Origin: Priestia abyssalis
GTDB lineage: Bacteria; Bacillota; Bacilli; Bacillales; Bacillaceae_H
DNA length: 64,000 bases
Reading direction: 5' to 3'
Assembly (NCBI RefSeq): GCF_002019595.1
Contig: NZ_KV917369.1
Span: forward strand, 1,450,417 to 1,514,416
The notes beneath the pieces were generated by a model that saw only the letters and a program-made list of their open reading frames with translations, had not been told where the DNA came from and did no database searches. The translations under genes were made by a program, and so were the position numbers. This document shows positions 1-7,566 of this stretch, piece by piece (positions within the stretch are counted from its first letter, which is position 1; each line of letters starts with the position of its first letter).

Positions 1-44
1 GAGTAGAAAAAATAAAAATGTCGAAAACCTTTCGTTAAGATAAA

Positions 45-78
45 TTGACAATTGCTTATATTTTTGAAAAAATATAAT
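45..78 (+). promoter_or_regulatory. Possible promoter of gpsB
   Basis: TTGACA at 45-50 and TATAAT at 73-78 both match sigma-A hexamers perfectly, but the 22-nt gap is longer than the usual 17. One of the two boxes may belong to another promoter or be chance. The TATAAT lies about 35 nt before the gpsB start, so it could serve that gene with a weaker -35. Confidence 0.4.
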
Positions 79-112
79 GAGAGAATGGGTTTACCGTGTA
101 GAGGTGAGTAAA

Positions 113-427
113 ATGCTTTCTGATAAAATTCGTTACACAGCAAAAGACATATTGGAAAAAGATTTTAAAACAAGCATGAGAGGCTACAGCCAAGAAGAAG
201 TAGACAAATTTTTGGATGGAATTATTAAAGACTATGAGACATTCCATCAAGAAATCGAAGAGTTGCGTCAGGAAAACTTGCGGTTGAAAAAGCAAATGGA
301 GGACGTCCAGAAGAAACCTTCTTATTCGGCTCCACAGCAAGCAGCGGCTGGCACAACGAACTTCGATATTTTAAAACGTCTATCCAATCTTGAAAAGCAC
401 GTGTTTGGCAGCAAGTTGTATGAGTAA
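113..427 (+). CDS. gpsB: Cell division regulator GpsB
   Basis: A 104-residue DivIVA-family protein that in Bacillus links cell division and elongation by recruiting the penicillin-binding protein PBP1 and shuttling between septum and sidewall. The N-terminal DivIVA-like domain shows [13 protein letters not shown], followed by a coiled coil (about residues 35-65), a Ser/Pro/Gln-rich linker and the conserved C-terminal oligomerisation segment ending FGSKLYE. The ATG at 113 is chosen over an in-frame ATG at 77: GAGGTGA (101-107) is well placed for 113, and the 77 ATG falls inside a TATAAT box. Position beside rnpB and ypsC matches B. subtilis ypsB. The gene is followed at once by the 126-bp tandem repeat and a terminator. 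Confidence 0.96.
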   Translation: MLSDKIRYTAKDILEKDFKTSMRGYSQEEVDKFLDGIIKDYETFHQEIEELRQENLRLKKQMEDVQKKPSYSAPQQAAAGTTNFDILKRLSNLEKHVFGSKLYE

Positions 428-677
428 AGAAGAAAAGCGGAGCGAGCTCGTTCACACCCATAGGGCATTTATAGCTTCTGACAGAGAAACCGCTTTTTGG
501 TTTCGGCGGAAGGAGCGAAATGACCGTAGGGTGTAGCTCGCGCAGCTGGACAAAGAAGAAAAGTGGAGCGAGCTCGTTCACACCCATAGGGCATTTATAG
601 TTTCTGACAGAGAAACCGCTTTTTGGTTTCGGCGGAAGGAGCGAAATGACCGTAGGGTGTAGCTCGCGCAGCTGGAC
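426..677. repeat. Tandem pair of 126-bp intergenic repeat units
   Basis: Two head-to-tail copies, 426-551 and 552-677, differ at only two positions by eye (GCGG/GTGG and TAGC/TAGT). Each unit can fold on itself: GCGAGCT..ACACCC near one end faces GGGTGTAGCTCGC near the other, and the centre is GAAACC-gcttttt-GGTTTC (486-504 in copy 1). The first copy begins inside the gpsB stop codon. A third copy in the opposite orientation lies at 14726-14848. This resembles the mobile, hairpin-forming intergenic repeats common in Bacillaceae; no transposase is present. Confidence 0.9.
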
Positions 678-681
678 AACT

Positions 682-722
682 AAAAAAAGCGATGCCGCAA
701 TTTTGCAGGCATCGCTTTTTTT
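682..722 (+). terminator. Intrinsic terminator after gpsB and repeats
   Basis: AAAAAAGCGATGCC and GGCATCGCTTTTTTT form a strong stem ending in a T run. It can work in both directions because both arms carry the A/T runs. Confidence 0.85.
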
Positions 723-1054
723 CGACTTATCATGTCTTTCAGCAAATTGCCTATGAGCTGTCATTTATCATTGCAAGAAGTTGCACAATTAACGGGCTAT
801 TGTCTCCAAACTGATTTTAAGTAGCTTGAAGCATGCACTCTATGAGATTTATCAGTTTGGATGAAGAAAAAAGCAGTTCAGTTTATACCGAATCGCTTTA
901 ATGTGACGACAAGTAGAAATAGTTTGAGATTATTTATAAAAATAAAAAAATAAAATGAATTATGTAAATAATTTATAAAATTATAATTAAATCGTAATAA
1001 AAAGTTGGAATTTTCATTATAGAATGAATTTAAAGGAAAAGGGGGTAGAGTTAA
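723..1054. other. AT-rich intergenic stretch
   Basis: No convincing gene. An inverted repeat CCAAACTGAT / ATCAGTTTGG (about 806-815 and 852-861) is separated by roughly 37 nt and has no T run. The part from 900 to 1020 is very AT-rich. The stretch may hold the promoter for the small ORF remnant that follows. Confidence 0.4.
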
Positions 1055-1263
1055 ATGAAAGCGAATACAAAAAATAAGGTTATTCGTCATGAAGCAGCTG
1101 GCAACAAGAGGCTGTAATCTGCATGTCGATAAGGACAAAATAGACAAATAAATCAAGACTCGCTATACAGATGTAAAGACGGATTCATTATTAGGAAGTG
1201 ATCGAGTTAGTAGAAGAAGAGAAAAGAAAAAGAACGGCATTATTGATTGGTTTAATCGGTAAC
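1055..1263 (+). pseudogene. Possible degraded small gene
   Basis: An ATG at 1055 has a fair ribosome binding site (GGGGGTAG) but its frame stops after 20 codons (1115-1117). A second frame starting at the ATG at 1089 reads 20 codons, meets a TAA, then continues for 37 charged codons ending in IIDWFNR and a stop. Two overlapping short frames with protein-like composition suggest a gene broken by a frameshift and a stop. No family was recognised. It could also be non-coding. Confidence 0.3.
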
Positions 1264-1399
1264 GCAGCTAATCTTCTTCCAGAAATGCAATTTTACTTTA
1301 TCTGTTTAAACCCGAGTAAAGATTTTAAAATCGCCAAAATGATTAAAATGAATATTTTTTCATATGTGGTATATTCAGCAAAGAAAGAGAGAGGATAGG

Positions 1400-2737
1400 A
1401 TGGATATAAAACAACAAATACAGGAGCAGCCGGTGCCGGACAAAAAACTAGTGCCGCCGCAAATCTGGAAGTTTTTTGTTTATAGCTTTATTGGTGGTTT
1501 CATTTTTTTCGTCCCGGTGACAATGGGAGACAAAAAATCAATCATCATTGACCATATTGTTACCTATATTCAGCTTCATGCCGGCCCGTTTTTGCCTTAT
1601 TATGCATTGGTTATCATTGCAGCCGGTGCTGTTTATCCCTTTGCATCAGGAAAATGGAAACAATCAACTGTAAATGCCGTTTTTTCTATTTTCAAATTAA
1701 TCGGCTTAGTGGTCGGAATGATGCTCGTTTTCAATATAGGGCCTGGCTGGTTATTTGATCCTAACATGGGTCCGTTTTTATTCAATAAGCTTGTTATTCC
1801 TGTTGGATTGCTTGTGCCGATTGGGTCCGTTTTTCTAGCACTTTTAGTAGGGTATGGCTTACTGGAATTTATTGGTGTGTTGACTAGGCCGATTATGCGT
1901 CCAATCTGGAAGACACCGGGCCGCTCGGCCATTGATGCGGTGGCGTCATTTGTTGGTAGTTATTCTGTTGGTCTTCTAATCACCAATCGGATATATAAAG
2001 AAGGAAAATATACGGCGAAAGAAGCCAGCATTATTGCAACAGGTTTTTCTACGGTATCAGCGACTTTTATGGTGATTGTAGCGAAAACACTAGGTTTAAT
2101 GGAAATGTGGAACACATATTTCTGGTTAACGTTTTTCGTCACTTTTCTTGTGACAGCTATTACAGTGCGAATTTGGCCATTGGCTAAAATAAAAGATGAA
2201 TACTACGAAGGCTCTATTCCTCAACCGGAAACAGAAGTCAGCGGCAATCTGTTTTCAGCGGCTTGGAGGGAAGCGAAGGCAACTGCAGCCGAATCCCCGC
2301 GATTACTTGATAACATTTGGCTGAATATAAAAGATGGTCTTCTTATGACAATGGCTATTCTTCCATCTATCTTATCTATCGGGCTGCTCGGATTGATTCT
2401 GGCAGAACATACTCCGATATTTGACTTGATTGGATATATTTTCTATCCTTTTACAGTGATGCTTCAATTGCCTGAACCAATGATTGTTGCAAAGGCGAGT
2501 GCTCTTAGTATTGCTGAAATGTTCTTGCCTGCCCTTTTGGTAACAGAGGCTGTTCTTCAAGTGAAAGTGGTTGTGGCTGTTGTTTCTGTATCAGCAATTA
2601 TCTTTTTTTCGTCACTTGTTCCTTGTATTGTTTCAACAGAAATCCCACTTTCTATAAGAACGCTCGTTATTATTTGGATTGAGCGAGTTATTCTTACTCT
2701 TATCATTGCCACACCATTAGTATATTTACTGATTTAA
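1400..2737 (+). CDS. YjiH family membrane protein with Gate domains
   Basis: A 445-residue polytopic inner-membrane protein. It shows about ten hydrophobic segments and two regions of the nucleoside-recognition 'Gate' type found in NupC-like carriers and YjiH proteins, with small-residue-rich stretches such as GRSAIDAVASFVGSYSVG. Substrate is unknown. The ATG at 1400 follows GAGAGAGGA; an upstream in-frame ATG at 1364 lacks a binding site. It stands alone, with rnpB downstream on the same strand. Family placement rests on overall composition and the Gate-like segments, so function is left open. Confidence 0.8.
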   Translation: MDIKQQIQEQPVPDKKLVPPQIWKFFVYSFIGGFIFFVPVTMGDKKSIIIDHIVTYIQLHAGPFLPYYALVIIAAGAVYPFASGKWKQSTVNAVFSIFKLIGLVVGMMLVFNIGPGWLFDPNMGPFLFNKLVIPVGLLVPIGSVFLALLVGYGLLEFIGVLTRPIMRPIWKTPGRSAIDAVASFVGSYSVGLLITNRIYKEGKYTAKEASIIATGFSTVSATFMVIVAKTLGLMEMWNTYFWLTFFVTFLVTAITVRIWPLAKIKDEYYEGSIPQPETEVSGNLFSAAWREAKATAAESPRLLDNIWLNIKDGLLMTMAILPSILSIGLLGLILAEHTPIFDLIGYIFYPFTVMLQLPEPMIVAKASALSIAEMFLPALLVTEAVLQVKVVVAVVSVSAIIFFSSLVPCIVSTEIPLSIRTLVIIWIERVILTLIIATPLVYLLI

Positions 2738-2956
2738 AAAAATGTAAGCGCTAACGTTAAATAGGAAGCGATATTAAATAATGATTGTAACACGAGCACG
2801 ATCTACTGCCATGATTACCACTTTATCCGGGTAATCGACACATGTTGCCAAAAGATTAAAAAGCTGGAGATTTTCTTAACTTACATGCTGATTAGAAAAA
2901 AGGTTGCATCTTGTTTGTTTTTTTGTTATGCTTAATTTCGTCTTTCGAGATGAGTA

Positions 2957-3366
2957 GATAATGTTCGGGTAATCGCTGGATTGCTTGACAATTCAGAGGA
3001 AAGTCCATGCTCGCACAGGCTGTGATGCCTGTAGTGTTTCGTGCCTAGCGAATTCATAAGCTAGGGCAGCTGGGCAGTGATGCTTGGTTGACGGCGGAGA
3101 ACAGACCTAAGTCGAATTTAGATATGGTCCTATTATCCTGAAAGTGCCACAGTGACGGAGTCTTGTAAGAAATTGCAAGAGTGGAACGCGGTAAACCCCT
3201 CGAGCGAGAAACCCAAATAATGGTAGGGGCATCTTCCCAAAGGAACTGAACGGAGGGAAGGACAGATAGGTATCCTATTTGTAGATAGATGATTGCCGCC
3301 GGAGTACGAGGTTTTGCTTGCCGTTTGAAGTACGAAGGAACAAAACATGGCTTACAGAACATTATC
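2957..3366 (+). ncRNA. rnpB: RNase P RNA, B type
   Basis: Catalytic RNA of ribonuclease P, which cuts 5' leaders from tRNA precursors. Stretches near-identical to the B. subtilis RNA are visible: GAGGAAAGTCCATGCTCGCAC, the P4-region AGAGTGGAACGCGGTAAAC block, CCCCTCGAGCGAGAAACCC, GATGATTGCCGCC and GGAACAAAACATGGCTTACAG. The terminal helix P1 is formed by GATAATGTTC (2957-2966) and GAACATTATC (3357-3366), which fixes the ends to within a few bases. Location next to gpsB and ypsC is the B. subtilis arrangement. Confidence 0.97.
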
Positions 3367-3446
3367 CTTAAGCAACATAAGACCGAACAATATTAAATCA
3401 ATCCACACCAGCTCTCCCTAATCCATAGGGAGAAGGCTACATAAAA

Positions 3447-3555
3447 GAGTATGACTCAAAAGGTATAAAAAAGCATACCTTTTGAGTCATACTCCTGAAA
3501 GGGACCCGTCATGAAAATCCAGTAAAATCAAGGATTTAGTGACGGGTCTTTTCAG
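3447..3555. repeat. Paired-hairpin element, copy 1 (stem B then stem A)
   Basis: Two stems touch with no spacer. Stem B has perfect 20-bp arms at 3447-3466 and 3475-3494 (GAGTATGACTCAAAAGGTAT). Stem A has arms CTGAAAGGGACCCGTCA (3495-3511) and TGACGGGTCTTTTCAG (3540-3555). Related pairs lie at 28087-28193 and 62888-62989 in the opposite order. No T run follows stem A here, so a simple terminator role is not obvious. The rest of 3367-3755 shows only a short stem (TCTCCCTAATCCATAGGGAGA region near 3415). Confidence 0.85.
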
Positions 3556-3755
3556 TAAATAATCATCTTTGTAGTTTTTGTTTAGAATTTATGGGACAGC
3601 CGCTTATATGTAAATCATAGAACATGGCTGTTTTTTTCTCTATGTTCCATGAATTGTGTGGATTCATACAGCGTTTTCATTTAAAATAATGAGAGATGCT
3701 CAAAACAGAAAAAAGTTAAGCATCGGAGCAGTATGCAGTAAGAGGAGTTGATCTT

Positions 3756-5429
3756 ATGGAGAAAAAATGGTGGAAAGAAGCCGTTGCATATCAAATTTAC
3801 CCGCGCAGCTTTATGGACTCAAATGGTGACGGAATTGGTGATATCCAAGGTGTGATATCGAAACTAGATTATTTAAAGGATTTAGGAATTGATGTGATTT
3901 GGATTTGTCCGATTTATCAATCACCAAATGATGATAACGGTTACGATATTAGCGACTATCAAGACATTATGAAAGATTTTGGCACGATGGCTGATTTCGA
4001 TGAACTGTTAGGTGAAGTTCATAAACGAGGAATGAAGCTGATTATGGATTTAGTCATCAATCATACATCAGACGAGCATCCATGGTTTATTGAATCTCGT
4101 TCTTCCAAAGATAATCCGTATCGTGATTACTATGTTTGGCGTGAAGGAAAAGACGGAAAAGAGCCGAACAACTGGGAATCTATTTTCAGTGGATCTGCCT
4201 GGGAGTATGATGAAAAAACAGGGGAGTATTACCTTCATGTATTCTCGCGTAAACAACCTGACTTAAACTGGGAAAATCCGAAAGTGCGCCAAGATTTATA
4301 CGGAATGGTCAATTGGTGGCTTGAAAAAGGAATTGATGGTTTCCGTGTAGATGCTATTTCCCATATTAAAAAAGTAGCTGGTTTCCCTGATCTTCCAAAC
4401 CCGGAAGGCTTAGATTATGTCCCGTCTTTTGAAGGTCATATGAACCGTGAAGGTATTCAAGACTTTTTAACAGAGCTGAAAGAGCAAACGTTTGCAAAGT
4501 ATGATATTATGACAGTCGGCGAAGCGAACGGTGTATCTTCGGATAACGCTGATGAGTGGGTTGGAACGGAAAATGGGAAATTTAATATGATTTTCCAATT
4601 TGAGCATATGAGTCTATGGGCAAAAGGGGAAACGAACCCATTAGACCTCAGCAGCTTAAAGAGAATTTTAACATCATGGCAAAAAGGCTTGGAAGCGAAC
4701 GGTGGATGGAACGCACTGTATTTGGAAAACCATGACCACATTCGTTCAGTCAACAAATTCGGTGATCCGGAATTCCGTGAAGAAAGTGCCAAATGTTTAG
4801 CGGCCCTATACTTTAACATGCAAGGAACGCCTTTCATTTATCAGGGCCAAGAAATCGGCATGACAAATGTCAAATTTGACTCCATTGAGCAGTATAATGA
4901 TGTTGGAATGGTGAACTATTACCGCATTGAGCGTGAAAAAGGACGTCCGCATGAAGAAATTATGAAAGTTGTGTGGGAGCAAGGACGAGATAACTCACGC
5001 ACGCCAATGCAATGGAACAAAGAAGCCAACGGCGGTTTTACAACTGGAACATCATGGTTAGGTGTGAACCCTAATTATGAAGAAATTAATGTCGAAGCGC
5101 AGCAACACGATCCGAATTCGATTTTGAATTTTTATAAAAATCTGGTTCGTATTCGCAAAGAACATGAAGTGTTTGTATATGGAACGTACGACTTAATTTT
5201 GCCGGAACATGAAAAAATTTATGCTTACACGCGTACACTAGAGAATGAAAAGGCAGTTGTGATTTGTAACATGTCCCGTCGTGAAGAGCAATTTGAACTT
5301 CCGCAAGATATTGCATTTAATCGCCAGCAGCTGTTGATTCGTAACTATGACAGTGAAAGCATCGAGTCTGTATATTCGTTTACGTTAAAGCCATATGAAA
5401 CGCGTGTATATTTGTTGACGAACGAGTAA
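3756..5429 (+). CDS. GH13 alpha-glucosidase / oligo-1,6-glucosidase
   Basis: A 557-residue cytoplasmic enzyme that hydrolyses short alpha-glucosides, releasing glucose. It starts directly with the family's KWWKEAVAYQIYPRSF. Visible are the calcium-binding loop DSNGDGIGD (21-29), the nucleophile Asp199 in GFRVDAI, the acid/base Glu256 in VGEANG and the third carboxylate Asp327 in ENHDH. Length equals that of Bacillus oligo-1,6-glucosidases (about 558). The residue after the nucleophile is Ala200, whereas isomaltose-specific enzymes carry Val there, so activity on alpha-1,4 links is possible. The gene stands alone, with AGAGGAG before the ATG and a terminator at 5459-5488. Trehalose-6-phosphate hydrolase is a less likely alternative. 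Confidence 0.92.
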   Translation: MEKKWWKEAVAYQIYPRSFMDSNGDGIGDIQGVISKLDYLKDLGIDVIWICPIYQSPNDDNGYDISDYQDIMKDFGTMADFDELLGEVHKRGMKLIMDLVINHTSDEHPWFIESRSSKDNPYRDYYVWREGKDGKEPNNWESIFSGSAWEYDEKTGEYYLHVFSRKQPDLNWENPKVRQDLYGMVNWWLEKGIDGFRVDAISHIKKVAGFPDLPNPEGLDYVPSFEGHMNREGIQDFLTELKEQTFAKYDIMTVGEANGVSSDNADEWVGTENGKFNMIFQFEHMSLWAKGETNPLDLSSLKRILTSWQKGLEANGGWNALYLENHDHIRSVNKFGDPEFREESAKCLAALYFNMQGTPFIYQGQEIGMTNVKFDSIEQYNDVGMVNYYRIEREKGRPHEEIMKVVWEQGRDNSRTPMQWNKEANGGFTTGTSWLGVNPNYEEINVEAQQHDPNSILNFYKNLVRIRKEHEVFVYGTYDLILPEHEKIYAYTRTLENEKAVVICNMSRREEQFELPQDIAFNRQQLLIRNYDSESIESVYSFTLKPYETRVYLLTNE

Positions 5430-5458
5430 ATGAGCAATCGGTTGCACGTTTTTTATAG

Positions 5459-5488
5459 ACGGTCTAGGAATTTTCCTTAGGCCGTTTT
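5459..5488 (+). terminator. Terminator after alpha-glucosidase gene
   Basis: ACGGTCTAGGAA pairs with TTCCTTAGGCCGT and is followed by TTTTC. Confidence 0.7.
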
Positions 5489-5589
5489 CTTGTGATGAGA
5501 AAGATGAGTGTGGAAGAACATTGCATCCAAGGGCTTTTTTATGTTAAGTTAACAGTTGATATACATAATGAAACTGAAGAGGTAGAAAT

Positions 5590-6750
5590 ATGAGTAAAAA
5601 ACATACATTGATCGCCACGGCAGCGATGGGGCTTGAAGCTCTGGTTGCCAAGGAAGTGCGGGATTTAGGATACGAATGTACAGTTGATAACGGTAAAGTA
5701 ATTTTTAAAGGAGACGAAACGGCGATTGCTCGCAGTAACATTTGGCTGCGTACTGCAGATCGTGTGAAAATTAAAGTTGGTGAATTTAGAGCGAAAACAT
5801 TTGATGAGTTATTTGAAAAAACAAAGGCATTGAACTGGGGAGAGTATTTACCGGTCGATGCCAATTTTCCTGTCAGCGGAAAATCGGTCAAGTCTACACT
5901 TTTCAGCGTGTCAGATTGCCAAAGCATTGTCAAAAAAGCGATTGTAGAAAGTGTGAAAAAGCATTATAAAAAAACGACGGGCTGGCTTGAAGAAACTGGA
6001 CCGGAGTTTAAAATCGAAGTCGCTTTATTGAAGGATGTGGCCACCTTAACGATTGATACTAGCGGAGCAGGTCTTCATAAGCGCGGATATCGTGCTGGAC
6101 AGGGAGAGGCGCCAATCAAAGAAACATTAGCTGCAGCCCTTGTCATGTTAACGAATTGGCACCCGGACCGTCCGTTCATTGATCCGTTTTGCGGTTCTGG
6201 AACGATTCCGATTGAAGCGGCTTTAATCGGTCAAAACATTGCGCCGGGATTTAATCGAGAATTCATTTCAGAAGCATGGCCGTGGATGTCTGCGGGCATT
6301 TGGGATAAAGCGCGTGATGAAGCCGAGAGTCTGGCAAACTATGATCAAGAGCTTGATATTGCAGGGCATGACATCGATCACCGTATGGTTAAAATCGCTC
6401 AAGAGAATGCATTTGAAGCAGGGTTGGGAGATTTGATCACATTTAAGCAGATGCAAGTAAGAGACTTTACAACAGATAAGCAATACGGCGTGATTGTCGG
6501 GAACCCGCCATACGGGGAACGTTTGAGTGACCGCCCGTCTGTTGAAAAGATGTATCAAGAAATGGGTCAGGCGTTTGCTACGCTTGATACATGGTCCATT
6601 TACATGCTGACGTCTCACAAAGGTTTCGAACAATTTTACGGCAAACAGGCGACGAAAAAACGCAAGCTCTTTAACGGATTCATCGAAACGGATTATTATC
6701 AGTATTGGGGAAAACGTCCAGCGAGGAAAACGGATGCGGAGCGGGCTTGA
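5590..6750 (+). CDS. ypsC: Class I SAM-dependent RNA methyltransferase (RlmL/YpsC type)
   Basis: A 386-residue rRNA methyltransferase of the THUMP/UPF0020 class, expected to make N2-methylguanosine in 23S rRNA. The N-terminal THUMP domain spans about residues 45-155. The SAM-binding fold begins at FIDPFCGSGTIPIEAALIG (about 197-215), and the base-binding motif NPPYGERL is near residue 305. The family name follows the N-terminal RlmL half; B. subtilis has this as a stand-alone protein too. Start ATG 5590 has GAGGT about 8 nt upstream. Neighbours match the B. subtilis ypsC locus. Confidence 0.94.
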   Translation: MSKKHTLIATAAMGLEALVAKEVRDLGYECTVDNGKVIFKGDETAIARSNIWLRTADRVKIKVGEFRAKTFDELFEKTKALNWGEYLPVDANFPVSGKSVKSTLFSVSDCQSIVKKAIVESVKKHYKKTTGWLEETGPEFKIEVALLKDVATLTIDTSGAGLHKRGYRAGQGEAPIKETLAAALVMLTNWHPDRPFIDPFCGSGTIPIEAALIGQNIAPGFNREFISEAWPWMSAGIWDKARDEAESLANYDQELDIAGHDIDHRMVKIAQENAFEAGLGDLITFKQMQVRDFTTDKQYGVIVGNPPYGERLSDRPSVEKMYQEMGQAFATLDTWSIYMLTSHKGFEQFYGKQATKKRKLFNGFIETDYYQYWGKRPARKTDAERA

Positions 6751-6785
6751 GGGCTGACGAATAAAATCATGTAAAATGATGATTG

Positions 6786-6822
6786 AAAAAGGAGATTCCA
6801 TATCAGGGAGTTTCCTTTTTTT
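6786..6822 (+). terminator. Probable terminator after ypsC
   Basis: AAAAAGGA and TCCTTTTTTT face each other around a loop of about 20 nt. The stem is short and partly A-T. Confidence 0.4.
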
Positions 6823-7009
6823 GTTATGGCTGAGAAAATGAATATGGACAGTTAATCATGGAATATATTCATTCGTAAATGAGGCGCGGATAAAAACCTG
6901 TGTCTTGTTTATCTATTTTTTTAGGATTAGAAATAAAAGGAATAAACTGAACGGAACAAGTATATATTGATAGTATTTAGAAAAAGTTACAATGGCAAAG
7001 GAGGATGAC

Positions 7010-7207
7010 ATGATGACAAAAGGACAAATGGATTTTTCAATGATTCATCAAGCATTGCAGCATAGCTATCAACATCTTTTAATGTCAGGGGATGAAGTTT
7101 CTCCGTCCATTTTAGGGGAGCTTCAACAAGCGCAAGAAGATTTGCAATCCGCCATGTCGTTAGCGACAAACGTTGATAAGAAATACCTGCCATATACAAC
7201 TGCATGA
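7010..7207 (+). CDS. Small conserved-position protein, unknown function
   Basis: A 65-residue, mostly helical acidic protein with no membrane segment or Cys. It reads as two helices around a GDEVSPSILGEL turn. AAAGGAGG (6997-7004) places the start at ATG 7010 (or the adjoining ATG 7013), not at the in-frame ATG 6992 that lies inside the binding site. It occupies the place of B. subtilis yptA, between ypsC and ypvA, but identity is not claimed. A strong terminator follows immediately, so it is expressed as its own unit. Confidence 0.75.
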   Translation: MMTKGQMDFSMIHQALQHSYQHLLMSGDEVSPSILGELQQAQEDLQSAMSLATNVDKKYLPYTTA

Positions 7208-7245
7208 GAAACTGTCCTGGCGCTGCGCCAGGACAGTTTCTTTTT
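7208..7245. terminator. Strong terminator
   Basis: GAAACTGTCCTGGCGC and GCGCCAGGACAGTTTC form a 16-bp near-perfect palindrome followed by TTTTT. It separates the plus-strand 65-residue gene from the minus-strand 51-residue gene. Confidence 0.9.
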
Positions 7246-7274
7246 GCTGGTTAAAACAGTTATTTTGTTCCTTC

Positions 7275-7430
7275 TCACTTCTCTCTGTTTGAAAGCTCTT
7301 GTTCAGCATTTTTCATTTTTTCTGTATCCACCCCAGTCAGAGTCCCTCCATTGGCCACATTTTTAAGTGCGTGGGCGATTGTATTCGTGAAATTCATTCT
7401 GTCTTCTGGGATGTGCTGGTTCTTTGACAT
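7275..7430 (-). CDS. 51-residue hypothetical protein
   Basis: A short open frame read on the minus strand gives a 51-residue hydrophilic protein beginning MSKNQHIPED and ending NAEQELSNREK. AAAGGAG lies 8 nt before the ATG at 7430; a nearer in-frame ATG at 7436 would be only 2 nt from it. The centre, NTIAHALKNVANGGTLTGVD, looks like a helix-turn-helix-free amphipathic helix plus glycine turn. No Cys or membrane segment. Composition and a good binding site support a real gene; size and hydrophilicity resemble minor spore proteins, but no family was recognised. Confidence 0.7.
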   Translation of the reverse strand: MSKNQHIPEDRMNFTNTIAHALKNVANGGTLTGVDTEKMKNAEQELSNREK

Positions 7431-7566
7431 TTTCATCTCTCCTTTCTGTCTTTCATTAGTTTTTTCTTATTATGAAGGTACATACGTCCTTAACGTTTTT
7501 TTACTTAAAACAAATCGTCTATAATATAGTCTGAGGTTACGCAGGGATGTTGACAACTAATGCGTA

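Noticed and set aside
225..764. A 179-residue minus-strand frame across gpsB and the tandem repeat
   Set aside because: It persists only because the 126-bp repeat is a multiple of three; its translation repeats itself and it overlaps gpsB antisense with no ribosome binding site.
1198..1398. A 66-residue plus-strand frame before the YjiH gene
   Set aside because: No ribosome binding site, unlikely composition at its end, and it overlaps both the degraded small gene and the YjiH start.
2743..2756. cre-like TGTAAGCGCTAACG just after the YjiH gene
   Set aside because: It matches well but lies between a stop codon and rnpB with no regulated promoter nearby; the alpha-glucosidase start is 1 kb away beyond rnpB.
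3054..3362. Minus-strand frames of about 100 and 71 residues
   Set aside because: They are entirely inside RNase P RNA.
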